Positions 24,636-33,461 of a DNA stretch of 37,287 nt are shown in pieces (the stretch's first letter is position 1; every line of letters starts with the position of its first letter). Source of the stretch: Acetobacteraceae bacterium (GTDB taxonomy: Bacteria > Pseudomonadota > Alphaproteobacteria > Acetobacterales > Acetobacteraceae). The translations under genes and the position numbers were made by a program. The notes beneath the pieces were generated by a model. That model was not told where the DNA came from. It ran no database searches and saw only the letters and a list, made by a program, of their open reading frames with translations. Location of the stretch: the NCBI GenBank assembly GCA_003506895.1, contig DNXO01000140.1, positions 125,256 through 162,542 of the forward strand. Direction: 5' to 3'.

Positions 24636-25712
24636 ATGGGCAACTGTCGTTCACACATCACACCTACTGCCCTCGGATCCATCGATCTGGGGGGAGGCAT
24701 CCAAATTGAGACGCCTGTTATCCTTGCGCCAATGTCGGGCGTGACGGATCTGCCATTTCGGCGGACCGCCAAGCAACTCGGGGCAGGGATGGTCGTGTCG
24801 GAGATGATCGCCTCCTGGGCGATGATCCGGGAGAACCAGAAGACCCTGGGGATGGCGGAGATCGACGGTTGCGGCGGGGTATCGGCAGTGCAACTCGCCG
24901 GCTGTGACCCGGCGGCAATGGCCGGGGCGGCCAAGGTCGCGGTCGATAAGGGGGCGCACCTGATCGATATCAATTTCGGCTGCCCGGTGAAAAAAGTGGC
25001 CGTGGGGCAGGCCGCCGGTTCGGCGCTGATGCGGGATGAAGTCGCGGCCGCGGCGATCCTGGAGGCGACGGTCAAGGCGGTGAATGTGCCGGTGACGTTG
25101 AAAATGCGCATGGGGTGGGACCATGCGAACTTGAACGCTCCGAACCTGGCGCGGATCGCCCAGGAGTCGGGCATCCGGATGGTCACGGTGCACGGCCGCA
25201 CGCGCCAGATGTTCTACACCGGCACCGCCGACTGGGCGTTCGTGCGGCAAGTGAAGGATGCCGTCGCACTGCCGGTGATCGTCAACGGCGACATCCTGAC
25301 CGAGGACGACGCGGCTGACGCGCTGGCGCAGTCCGGCGCGGACGGGGTGATGATCGGGCGCGGTTGCTACGGCCGTCCCTGGTTCCTGGCGCAAGCGGCG
25401 CATTACCTGCGAACGGGCATGAAGCTGCCCGAACCGTCACTCACTCATCAGAAGGCGATCTTATTGGGGCATTACGCGGCAATGTTGAGCCAGTTCGGGA
25501 CAGGCCCCGGTGTGCGCCTGGCGCGAAAGCACGTGTCCTGGTACTCGCGCGGGCTGCCGGGTTCCGCGGAGTTTCGCGCGACCATGAATCGGTTGCCGGA
25601 GGCGGATCAGGTGCTGGCGCTGATCGACCGCTTCTACGACCCGCTGATCGCGCGGGGCGTGAACCGCGATGCGGCCGGTCGCGACGAAACGCTGACGGCC
25701 GAAGCAGCATGA
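24636..25712 (+). CDS. dusB: tRNA-dihydrouridine synthase (NifR3/DusB type)
   Basis: FMN enzyme that reduces uridine in the D-loop of tRNA. 358 residues, a TIM-barrel plus helical C-terminal domain. The N-terminal VILAPMSGVTDLPFRR, the active-site segment DINFGCPVKKV with Cys116, VTLKMRMGW, VHGRTRQMFYTG and VIVNGDI/GVMIGRG are diagnostic. It overlaps ntrB by four bases (ATGA), the classical alphaproteobacterial nifR3-ntrB-ntrC order. The start has no strong ribosome-binding site; the next in-frame starts lie inside the conserved barrel, so 24636 is kept. The 68-bp gap after dedA contains no convincing promoter. Confidence 0.94.
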   Translation: MGNCRSHITPTALGSIDLGGGIQIETPVILAPMSGVTDLPFRRTAKQLGAGMVVSEMIASWAMIRENQKTLGMAEIDGCGGVSAVQLAGCDPAAMAGAAKVAVDKGAHLIDINFGCPVKKVAVGQAAGSALMRDEVAAAAILEATVKAVNVPVTLKMRMGWDHANLNAPNLARIAQESGIRMVTVHGRTRQMFYTGTADWAFVRQVKDAVALPVIVNGDILTEDDAADALAQSGADGVMIGRGCYGRPWFLAQAAHYLRTGMKLPEPSLTHQKAILLGHYAAMLSQFGTGPGVRLARKHVSWYSRGLPGSAEFRATMNRLPEADQVLALIDRFYDPLIARGVNRDAAGRDETLTAEAA

Positions 25713-26845
25713 GCGCGGTCGTCGCACGCGCGTCCCGCCTGTTGGCGGGCAAGAGCGTCCGCCTGGCCGACCCGGCGGCGATCCTTGGCGCCTTGCCGGT
25801 GCCCGTGGTGCTTCTGGACCAGGGGAACCGCTTCCGGCACGTCAATCATGCCGCCGAACAGTTCCTGGGCATCTCGGCCGTTGGGCTGGCACAGCTTCGG
25901 CTGGAGGATTTGCTGCCGCCAGACAATCCGCTGTTCCTGCTGATCGAGCAGGTGCGCGATACCGAAGCGACGATCTCCGACCACGACCTGAACCTGGAAA
26001 GCCCTCGGCTGCACAAGCGCGGAATCACCGTGCAGGGCTCTCCGTTGCCCGAGGAACCGGGTTCGGTGCTGCTGGTGATACAGGATGCTTCGGCTGCTCG
26101 CTCACTCGACCGGCAATTGGCGTTCCGCGGCGCGGCCCGCAGCGTGACCGGCATGGCGGCGATCCTGGCGCATGAGGTGAAAAATCCGCTCTCTGGCATT
26201 CGTGGCGCGGCGCAGCTTCTGGAAAGCAGCGTCGGTCCGGCGGACCGGGAACTGGCGGAACTGATCCGCGATGAGGCCGATCGAATCCGCGATCTGGTGG
26301 ACCGGATGGAAGCGTTCGGGGAAAAGCCGATCGCTCGCACCGCGGTGAACATCCACCGCGTGCTTGAGCATGTTCGTAAGCTGGCGCAAACCGGTTTCGC
26401 CGCGCATATCAAGTTTCACGAGCTGTACGATCCGTCGCTGCCGCCGGTCTGGGCCAATCGGGACCAGTTGATCCAGGTGGTGCTGAATCTGGTGAAGAAC
26501 GCGGCCGAAGCCGTGACCCAGGAAGGCGTTCACCATCCGGAGATCACCCTGGCGACGGGCTTCCAGCACGGGATGCGCGTCGCCATCCCGGGCAGCACCG
26601 AACGCCTGGACCTGCCGTTGTTCGTCGCCGTGCGCGACAACGGGCCGGGCATTCCCGAGGACATCCGGCCGCATCTGTTTGAACCGTTCGTGACCTCCAA
26701 AGCCACCGGCAGCGGCCTCGGCCTGTCGCTGGTCGCCAAGATCATCGGCGATCATGGCGGGTTGATCGAGGTTGATAGTCGTCCCGGCCGCACCGAATTT
26801 CGACTGCACTTGCCGGTTGTCACAGAGAAAGACGCCGACCAATGA
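25709..26845 (+). CDS. ntrB: Nitrogen regulation sensor histidine kinase NtrB
   Basis: 378-residue cytoplasmic kinase/phosphatase that phosphorylates NtrC under nitrogen limitation and is switched by PII. A PAS domain comes first (about 22-130, with PVPVVLLDQGNRFRHVNHAAEQFLG). The dimerisation/phospho-acceptor domain follows with His155 in LAHEVKNPLSG, then the ATPase domain with N-box VVLNLVKNAAEAV, DNGPGIPEDI and GSGLGLSLVAKI. The ATG at 25709 overlaps the dusB stop and gives the normal family length; a longer in-frame extension upstream is non-homologous. Overlaps ntrC by four bases. Confidence 0.95.
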   Translation: MSAVVARASRLLAGKSVRLADPAAILGALPVPVVLLDQGNRFRHVNHAAEQFLGISAVGLAQLRLEDLLPPDNPLFLLIEQVRDTEATISDHDLNLESPRLHKRGITVQGSPLPEEPGSVLLVIQDASAARSLDRQLAFRGAARSVTGMAAILAHEVKNPLSGIRGAAQLLESSVGPADRELAELIRDEADRIRDLVDRMEAFGEKPIARTAVNIHRVLEHVRKLAQTGFAAHIKFHELYDPSLPPVWANRDQLIQVVLNLVKNAAEAVTQEGVHHPEITLATGFQHGMRVAIPGSTERLDLPLFVAVRDNGPGIPEDIRPHLFEPFVTSKATGSGLGLSLVAKIIGDHGGLIEVDSRPGRTEFRLHLPVVTEKDADQ

Positions 26846-28299
26846 CACTTCCTACCGTTTTGATCGCGGACGACGACCGGTCGATCCGCACCGTTCTGAC
26901 CCAGGCGCTGGGGCGCTCCGGCTACCAGGTCCGCAGCACCGGGAACGCCGCGACGCTGTGGCGCTGGGTGGAGGACGGAGAAGGCGACCTGGTGATCACC
27001 GACGTGGTGATGCCGGATGAAAATGGCCTGGACCTGATCCCGCGGATCAAGAAGCTGCGTCCCGAACTGCGCTGCATCGTCATGAGCGCACAGTCCACCC
27101 TGATGACGGCGGTGAAGGCGACGCAGCGGGGGGCGTTCGAATATCTGCCCAAGCCGTTCGATCTGCGTGAGTTGCTGGCCGTTGTGGGCCGGGCGCTGGC
27201 GGCGCCGTCGGAACCGACGTTCAGCCCAGCCGAGGCGAAGGATACCGAGGAACGCCTGCCCCTGATCGGCCGCAGCCCGGCGATGCAGGAGATCTACCGG
27301 ACCATTGCCCGCCTGACCACCGCCGACCTGACGGTGATGATCAACGGTGAGTCGGGGACAGGAAAGGAACTGGTGGCCCGGGCGCTGCACGATTACGGGA
27401 AACGCCGTGCCGGTTCGTTCGTTGCCATCAATATGGCGGCGATTCCACGCGAACTGATCGAAAGCGAACTATTCGGGCATGAGCGCGGGGCGTTCACCGG
27501 CGCCACCAACCGCTCGCAGGGGCGGTTCGAGCAGGCCAATGGCGGCACGCTGTTCCTGGACGAGATCGGCGACATGCCGCCAGAAGCGCAGACCCGGCTG
27601 CTGCGCGTGCTGCAGGAAGGCGAGTTTACCAGTGTCGGCGGCCGCCAGCCGATCAAGGCCAATGTACGGATCATCGCCGCCACTCACCGCGATCTTCGGA
27701 CGGCGATCCGGCAAGGGCAGTTCCGCGAGGATCTGTTCTACCGGTTGAACGTGGTGCCGATCCGGCTGCCGCCGCTGCGCGAACGCGTGGAGGATATCGC
27801 GCTGCTCGCACGGCACTTCCTGGAACGGGCCAAAGAGGACGGATTGCCGTCCAAGAGCCTGGATCAGAGCGCGGTTGACCGGCTGAAACAGCACGGCTGG
27901 CCGGGCAACGTGCGCGAACTGGAAAACTTGATGCGCCGGATGGCCGCTTTGTGCCCGGAAGAGGTGATCAACGCCGAGATCATCGAGTCCGAACTGGCCG
28001 ATCCGCTGCCGGCCTCTGGCCCGGTTGCGTCCGCGGCGGCGGCGAATGGGCCGGAGACGCTGACCAGTGCCGTGGAACGCCACATTAAGGACTTCCTGGC
28101 CGCGCATAACGACGGCATGGGTGTCACCGACGTCTATGACAAGATCATCGCTGAAGTGGAACGACCGCTGATCCGCCTGACGTTGGCGGCCACCCGTGGA
28201 AACCAGATCAAGGCAGCGTCCATGCTGGGGCTGAACCGCAATACGTTACGCAAGAAGATCCGGGATCTGGAAATCCCGGTCGTACGTGGATTGATGTAA
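26842..28299 (+). CDS. ntrC: Nitrogen regulation response regulator NtrC
   Basis: 485-residue sigma-54-dependent activator. The receiver domain has DDD at 10-12, phospho-acceptor Asp54 in VITDVVMP and Lys104. The AAA+ domain has Walker A GESGTGKE at 169-176, the intact sigma-54-contacting loop GAFTGA at 216-221 and Walker B GGTLFLDEIGD. The C-terminal Fis-type helix-turn-helix is NQIKAASMLGLNRNTLRKKI. The set dusB-ntrB-ntrC is translationally chained. It activates nitrogen-scavenging genes in related bacteria; its direct targets here are not visible. Confidence 0.97.
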   Translation: MTLPTVLIADDDRSIRTVLTQALGRSGYQVRSTGNAATLWRWVEDGEGDLVITDVVMPDENGLDLIPRIKKLRPELRCIVMSAQSTLMTAVKATQRGAFEYLPKPFDLRELLAVVGRALAAPSEPTFSPAEAKDTEERLPLIGRSPAMQEIYRTIARLTTADLTVMINGESGTGKELVARALHDYGKRRAGSFVAINMAAIPRELIESELFGHERGAFTGATNRSQGRFEQANGGTLFLDEIGDMPPEAQTRLLRVLQEGEFTSVGGRQPIKANVRIIAATHRDLRTAIRQGQFREDLFYRLNVVPIRLPPLRERVEDIALLARHFLERAKEDGLPSKSLDQSAVDRLKQHGWPGNVRELENLMRRMAALCPEEVINAEIIESELADPLPASGPVASAAAANGPETLTSAVERHIKDFLAAHNDGMGVTDVYDKIIAEVERPLIRLTLAATRGNQIKAASMLGLNRNTLRKKIRDLEIPVVRGLM

Positions 28300-28329
28300 T
28301 GGCTGCAACGTCGTGTCATGGCTGGGCTT

Positions 28330-28362
28330 GGTCCGGTCACCCACGATATGCGGGACCGGACC
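28330..28362 (+). terminator. 9-bp perfect stem-loop between ntrC and ntrY
   Basis: GGTCCGGTC at 28330-28338 and GACCGGACC at 28354-28362 are perfect inverted repeats around a 15-base loop, in the 133-bp gap between ntrC and the ntrY start. No T-run follows. It could reduce read-through from ntrBC to ntrYX or stabilise the ntrC mRNA end. Confidence 0.4.
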
Positions 28363-28432
28363 GATCGAAATCGAGGGTGGAACGGCCAGCCCGGGTCATG
28401 ACACGCAAGAGGACGGCCAAGGCATTGGTGGT

Positions 28433-30697
28433 ATGGCAGACGGCATGAATGGCTCCGCGCGTAGGTTCGATCCGCGAAAGGCGGTGACGGCGGACGTCAT
28501 TTCGGAACCAAGACTATCATTCGCTGGTCGGCTGGGTGATGCCATGCTCGGCAAGGGCATGACGCTGGCTTTGACTGCGCTGGCGCTGATGGTCGGCCTC
28601 GCGACGTTCATCATCCTGGCGCGGGGATCGCCCCTGGGCTGGCGGCCCGGGGTCGGCGTTGGACTGGTGCTCGCCAATCTGTCGGTGCTGCTGCTGCTGG
28701 GCGCGATCCTGGCGGGGCGCCTGACGCGGGTTTGGGTAGAACGCCGGCGAGGTTCGGCCGGATCGAGACTGCATGTACGGCTGGTGTTCCTGTTCAGCGG
28801 CGTGGCGGTGGCGCCAACCATTGTCGTCGCGTGCTTCGCTGTCGCGTTCTTCCATTTCGGCATCCAGTCCTGGTTCAATGACCCGATGCGCGCATCGCTG
28901 GCGGAATCGTTGCAGGTTTCGCGTGGTTATCTGGAAGAACACCGCAATAATATCCGAGCGGTCGCGCTGGAAATGGCGAACGATCTGGCCAGGGCCGGAC
29001 GGTTCCTTTCCGCCGATCCAACGGTATTCGCCGAGGTGCTGGACACGCAAACAACCCTGCGCGGCCTGACCGAGGCAGTGATCTACGAACCAACCACGGG
29101 GCAGGTACTGGCGGCCGCCGGCATCTTTGTCGGCATGGGTGTGGAAGCACCGCCGCAATCGGCCACCGATCAGGCCATGAGCGGCGATGTGGCGGTCCTG
29201 AACGCCGGCGACGGCACGCGCGTGCGCGCGGTCGTTCGGCTCGAGTCGACTCCAGCACTGATGTTGATGATCGGCCGACCGATCGATCCAACAATTCTGG
29301 GTTATATGCAGCGCACCGAGCAGGCGGTGTCGGAATATCAGCGCCTGGATGAAAACAGATCGTGGCTACAGATCGCGTTCGCCTGGATCTTCGCGATCGT
29401 CGCCTTGCTGGTGCTGCTGGCGGCCGGACTGATCGGCCTGATCATGGCGAATCAGATCGCCCGGCCGGTGGGCATGCTGATAAGCGCGGCGGAGCGGGTG
29501 CGCAGCGGCGACCTGTCGGTGCGTGTGCAGGAAGCGGCCACGGGCGATGAGTTGGCGGGTCTGTCACGCGCTTTCAACCGAATGACCGGCCAGCTTGGCG
29601 CGCAGCGCGCGGAACTGATGGATGCCTATAGCCAAATCGATGAGCGGCGGCGGTTCACCGAGACGGTGCTGGCCGGCGTTTCCGCCGGCGTGATCGGGCT
29701 GGATGCGCAGGGCCGGATCGAATTGCCCAACCGCACCGCCGACGAACTACTGGGCCTGGATCTCCTCGCCGCGACCGGGCATCCGCTTGCCGAGATCGTC
29801 CCCGAATTCGCGACGCTGTTCAACGAGGTCGCCGCATCGCCCGAAAAGGCTCGGACGGCGGAGATCCAGACCGGGCCCGCGAACCACCGGCGCATCCTGC
29901 TGGTGCGAATCGGGGCTGAACTTTCGGCCGGACGAACCGACGGCTTCGTCGTAACATTCGACGACATCACGGAATTGCAATCGGCGCAGCGCAAGGCCGC
30001 CTGGGCCGACGTTGCCCGGCGCATCGCGCATGAAATCAAGAACCCGTTGACGCCGATCCAGTTGTCGGCCGAGCGGCTGAAGCGTCGGTTTACCAAGGAG
30101 ATTCAGTCCGACCCCGAGACGTTCTCGCAGTGCGCCGATACGATCATCCGCCATGTCGGTGATATCGGCAGAATGGTCGATGAATTCTCGGCTTTTGCGA
30201 GGATGCCGCAGCCCGTGATCAAGCCCGAGGACGTTTCCCAAATCGCGCGGGAGGCGTTGGTTTTGCAAAAAACCGCTCGGCCCGGCATCGAGTGGGTGAC
30301 GGATATTCCGGAGCGCGGCCCCGTGGTTCCGTGCGACCGGCGGATGATGCGCCAGGCACTGACCAATTTGTTGCAAAACGCCGCCGACGCGGTTGCCATG
30401 CGCGAAGGCGCTGGTCACATCGCGCTGACAGTGCAAGACCTGCCAGGGGAAGTCCGTATCATGGTTGGCGATGACGGAGTCGGCCTGCCAAAAGATGACC
30501 GCTCTCGTCTGACCGAACCATATGTAACGCATAAGCCGAAGGGAACCGGATTGGGACTGGCGATCGTGAAAAAGATCATGGAAGACCACGGTGGAGCCCT
30601 GTTGCTTGGGGATCAGCCAAACGGGCCGGGGGCTGTCGCGAGCCTGGTGCTGCCGCGGGTGATGGCCGTCGCGCCGGAGATGACGCATGGTGCATGA
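28433..30697 (+). CDS. ntrY: Membrane sensor histidine kinase NtrY
   Basis: 754 residues with this start. Two hydrophobic helices, then a third near residue 90, bracket a periplasmic domain (about 120-300), and another span is followed by a HAMP domain (NQIARPVGMLISAAERVRSGDLSV). A PAS domain, the phospho-acceptor His533 in RRIAHEIKNPLTPIQ, and an ATPase domain with LTNLLQNAADAV, DDGVGLP and GTGLGLAIVKKI complete it. It senses nitrogen or redox state in alphaproteobacteria and signals to NtrX. The ATG at 28433 is preferred over an upstream GTG (28313) because a strong hairpin lies in between and no good ribosome-binding site precedes the GTG. It overlaps ntrX by 11 bases. Confidence 0.92.
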   Translation: MADGMNGSARRFDPRKAVTADVISEPRLSFAGRLGDAMLGKGMTLALTALALMVGLATFIILARGSPLGWRPGVGVGLVLANLSVLLLLGAILAGRLTRVWVERRRGSAGSRLHVRLVFLFSGVAVAPTIVVACFAVAFFHFGIQSWFNDPMRASLAESLQVSRGYLEEHRNNIRAVALEMANDLARAGRFLSADPTVFAEVLDTQTTLRGLTEAVIYEPTTGQVLAAAGIFVGMGVEAPPQSATDQAMSGDVAVLNAGDGTRVRAVVRLESTPALMLMIGRPIDPTILGYMQRTEQAVSEYQRLDENRSWLQIAFAWIFAIVALLVLLAAGLIGLIMANQIARPVGMLISAAERVRSGDLSVRVQEAATGDELAGLSRAFNRMTGQLGAQRAELMDAYSQIDERRRFTETVLAGVSAGVIGLDAQGRIELPNRTADELLGLDLLAATGHPLAEIVPEFATLFNEVAASPEKARTAEIQTGPANHRRILLVRIGAELSAGRTDGFVVTFDDITELQSAQRKAAWADVARRIAHEIKNPLTPIQLSAERLKRRFTKEIQSDPETFSQCADTIIRHVGDIGRMVDEFSAFARMPQPVIKPEDVSQIAREALVLQKTARPGIEWVTDIPERGPVVPCDRRMMRQALTNLLQNAADAVAMREGAGHIALTVQDLPGEVRIMVGDDGVGLPKDDRSRLTEPYVTHKPKGTGLGLAIVKKIMEDHGGALLLGDQPNGPGAVASLVLPRVMAVAPEMTHGA

Positions 30698-32084
30698 CAT
30701 TCTGATCGTCGATGACGAGCCCGATATCCGGATGCTGATCGAAGGCATCCTGAGGGACGAAGGCTACGAGACGCGCGGCGCGGGGGACGCGGAGTCGGCG
30801 ATCGCGTCCTTCCGGGCGCGACGCCCTTCCTTGATGATCCTTGACGTTTGGCTGCAGGGCTCCCGCATGGACGGGATCGGCATCCTGGAGACGGTGCACG
30901 GCGAGGAGCCGCACGTCCCGGTGGTGATGATCTCCGGCCACGGCACGATCGAGATGGCGGTCGGCGCGATCCAGCATGGTGCCTACGATTTCATTGAAAA
31001 GCCGTTCCAGTCCGACCGCCTGCTGCTGGTGGTGCGGCGTGCGCTGGAAGCCGCGGCGCTGTCTCGGGAAAATGCCGAACTGCGGCTGCGTGCCGGGCCA
31101 GAGGCGACGCTGACGGGTGATTCGGCGCTGATCGCGCAATTGCGATCCCAGGTGGACCGTGTGGCGCCGACGGGGTCACGGGTGATGATCTCGGGGCCCG
31201 CGGGCTCCGGGAAAGAGGTCGTTGCCCGCATGATCCATGCGCGATCGCGCCGGGCGACCGGGCCGTTCGTGGTAATGAACTGTGCCACGCTGAACCCTGG
31301 GCGTTTCGAAGAAGAACTGTTTGGGATGGAGGCGGGCAGCGATCCGATGGCGCATCCGCGTCGCGCCGGCGTGCTGGAGCGCGCGCATGGCGGAACGCTG
31401 CTGTTGGACGAGGTGTCCGACATGCCGATGGAGACCCAAGGCAAGATCGTCCGTGCCTTGCAGGACCAGACGTTCGAGCGGCTGGGCGGATCGGCGCGCG
31501 TGAAGGTCGATGTGCGTGTGCTGTCCACGACGAACCGGGACCTGCAGGCGGAAATCGCGGCTGGGCGGTTCCGCGAGGATCTGTACTACCGGCTGGCGGT
31601 GGTCCCGGTGCGTATCCCGGCGCTGCGGGAACGCCGGGAGGATGTGCCGACCCTGGCGTTGCATTTCATCGCGCGGTCCGCGGAGAGCTCGGGGATTCCG
31701 GTGCGGGCTTTGTCGGCCGATACGCTGGCCGCCCTGCAGGCTTACGATTGGCCGGGGAACGTGCGCCAGTTGCGGAACCTGATGGATTGGCTGCTGATCA
31801 TGGCGCCCGGTGCACCCGGTGATCCGATCCGTGCCGATATGTTGCCGCCGGAGATTGGGTCTCGGGCGCCAGCCCTGCTGAACATCGACCCGACCGCTGA
31901 CATTATGTCCCTGCCCCTAAGAGAGGCCCGGGATTTGTTCGAGACGCAGTATTTGCATGCGCAATTGCTGCGATTTGGCGGAAATATTTCCAGGACGGCG
32001 CAATTTGTCGGGATGGAGCGTTCGGCGCTGCACCGGAAGCTGAAGCAGTTGGGGGTCAACTCCGACGAGCGGGTTGGGGGTTAG
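30687..32084 (+). CDS. ntrX: Response regulator NtrX, AAA+ type without GAFTGA
   Basis: 465 residues. The receiver has DDEPD near the start and Asp53 in LMILDVWLQG. The AAA+ domain has Walker A GPAGSGKE (170-177) and Walker B LLLDEVSD (238-245). Where GAFTGA should lie, the chain reads LFGMEAGSDPMAHPRRAGVLE (211-231), so it should not contact sigma-54 in the usual way; the same loss is known in NtrX of other alphaproteobacteria. The C-terminal helix-turn-helix is NISRTAQFVGMERSALHRKL. The partner of NtrY, overlapping it by 11 bases. The family typically regulates nitrogen and respiratory genes. Instead of the hfq often found next, an acyltransferase follows. Confidence 0.95.
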   Translation: MVHDILIVDDEPDIRMLIEGILRDEGYETRGAGDAESAIASFRARRPSLMILDVWLQGSRMDGIGILETVHGEEPHVPVVMISGHGTIEMAVGAIQHGAYDFIEKPFQSDRLLLVVRRALEAAALSRENAELRLRAGPEATLTGDSALIAQLRSQVDRVAPTGSRVMISGPAGSGKEVVARMIHARSRRATGPFVVMNCATLNPGRFEEELFGMEAGSDPMAHPRRAGVLERAHGGTLLLDEVSDMPMETQGKIVRALQDQTFERLGGSARVKVDVRVLSTTNRDLQAEIAAGRFREDLYYRLAVVPVRIPALRERREDVPTLALHFIARSAESSGIPVRALSADTLAALQAYDWPGNVRQLRNLMDWLLIMAPGAPGDPIRADMLPPEIGSRAPALLNIDPTADIMSLPLREARDLFETQYLHAQLLRFGGNISRTAQFVGMERSALHRKLKQLGVNSDERVGG

Positions 32085-32123
32085 GGGCGGATTTTTCCCT
32101 CGATCGCGTTGATCGGGTGCCGT

Positions 32124-32129
32124 TATAAT
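32124..32129 (+). promoter_or_regulatory. Consensus -10 element before the acyltransferase gene
   Basis: A perfect TATAAT at 32124-32129 in otherwise GC-rich DNA, 110 bases before the acyltransferase ATG. No good -35 is at the right distance (TCGATC at 18-base spacing is poor). Its position suggests independent expression of the acyltransferase. Confidence 0.35.
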
Positions 32130-32239
32130 AGTCAATGTAGTCTGGCGTCCCAATGGATGCTTGTTCCGAGCGCCTGTTCTGCTGAGCAGGCTCACAACTG
32201 ATACCGTGCGGTCGCCACCCCTGCGTGGGAATTGCTAAC

Positions 32240-33283
32240 ATGCGCGTTCAAATCCGTTCATTGCAGTATGGCCGTGCCCTCGCATCCTTAGCCGTGTTAG
32301 CGCAGCACTCACTGGTCGCCACAACCGCTTTCGTTGGACGCCCCCCGGGCATGGTCGAGGCAATCGCTGGTCGGGGATTCCTCGGCGTGGATTTTTTCTT
32401 CGTCCTCTCCGGCTTCATCATCATGCACGCGCACATGCATGATGCTCGCTCCATCGAAGCCGCCGCACGGTATTTCACCAAGCGTCTGAGACGTATCTAC
32501 GTTCCATATCTACCGGTTTCAGTTGCCATGATTGGAGTCTACCTGCTGTTCCCATCGCTCTCGCGAGGCAACCGCGACTGGGGGATGGTAACCTCTCTCA
32601 CTCTTCTGCCTACCGACGCCCAGCCGGCTTTAGTCGTGGCATGGACACTTATTCATGAGGTAATGTTCTATGCAATTTTTTCGCTATATTATTTCGTTCG
32701 ACATTTTCGACTTCTGATCACCTCGTGGGCGCTGGCCATAATCGCGATCTGGTCATCCGGCGCGACATTCTCCGCTCCCGCCGTGAGCTATCTTTTCTCG
32801 CCACTAAACCTGGAGTTTATCGTCGGTGTAGCATCGGCTTACGCATTCTCTCGCCTAGCCACCCGATGGTGGCCATTTTTAGTCTGTTCCGGCCTGATCA
32901 GCATCGTGTTGTTTTTGACCATAGCTGAACCAGATACCTACCGGGTGTGGTTTGGCATATCCTTGGCGCCCGTGATCACCGGCGCGGCATTGCTGGAGCG
33001 CTCCAGATCATTCAAGCCGATGCGGTGGCTTCTCGTCCTTGGCAATGCATCCTACGCGATATACCTCGTGCACGACCCGGTCGTATCGGTTTTCATTCGG
33101 GGCTCAGCGGTGCTTCACTCCTGGGTCCTCTCGCTTTCTCTGTGCATCGCCGCGGGGATCGCATTCGGCATCGTATATCATTTTATAATTGAAAAGCCCG
33201 CTATCCGTATTGTCTCATCTTGGTCTTCAAAAGAACGGGTACCACCAGGGGTTTCTGGTCGTGTCGGGCCCACCGGTCTATGA
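32240..33283 (+). CDS. Acyltransferase family 3 (OafA/YrhL-like) membrane protein
   Basis: 347-residue polytopic inner-membrane acyltransferase, with about ten hydrophobic helices. Family segments are SLQYGRALASLAVLAQHS with the conserved His near 23, FLGVDFFFVLSGFII, the basic RLRRIYVPYL and the C-terminal NASYAIYLVHDP. Members O-acetylate or succinylate surface polysaccharide, lipid A or other glycans. GGGA upstream supports the ATG at 32240; a GTG at 32225 is possible. Codons end in A or T more often than in the surrounding ntrX and eno genes, for example within 32660-32720, and it separates ntrX from eno, both core genes. Acquisition by transfer is likely. The 178 bp after it (33284-33461) hold no gene. 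Confidence 0.86.
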   Translation: MRVQIRSLQYGRALASLAVLAQHSLVATTAFVGRPPGMVEAIAGRGFLGVDFFFVLSGFIIMHAHMHDARSIEAAARYFTKRLRRIYVPYLPVSVAMIGVYLLFPSLSRGNRDWGMVTSLTLLPTDAQPALVVAWTLIHEVMFYAIFSLYYFVRHFRLLITSWALAIIAIWSSGATFSAPAVSYLFSPLNLEFIVGVASAYAFSRLATRWWPFLVCSGLISIVLFLTIAEPDTYRVWFGISLAPVITGAALLERSRSFKPMRWLLVLGNASYAIYLVHDPVVSVFIRGSAVLHSWVLSLSLCIAAGIAFGIVYHFIIEKPAIRIVSSWSSKERVPPGVSGRVGPTGL

Positions 33284-33461
33284 TCCCTCGAATGACGCCA
33301 ATCATAACGACGGCGAATAACCTCAACCAAGGTAGCGCGCCGCCCGGCCATGGCCCGGCATAAACCCCCGCATGGAAGGTCGGCCGGCCGGGCTGGCAAC
33401 ATCCTGCCCAAGGTGTTAGGCAGCCCCCGAATTCGAAGACCACCCTTTGGAGACCCCGAAC

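Noticed and set aside
28313..28432. Upstream GTG start for ntrY adding 40 residues
   Set aside because: No ribosome-binding site, non-conserved sequence, and the segment contains a 9-bp perfect hairpin typical of non-coding DNA.
33284..33461. GC-rich palindromic bits (for example around GGCCATGGCC) before eno
   Set aside because: Arms are short and no T-run follows; expected by chance at this base composition.
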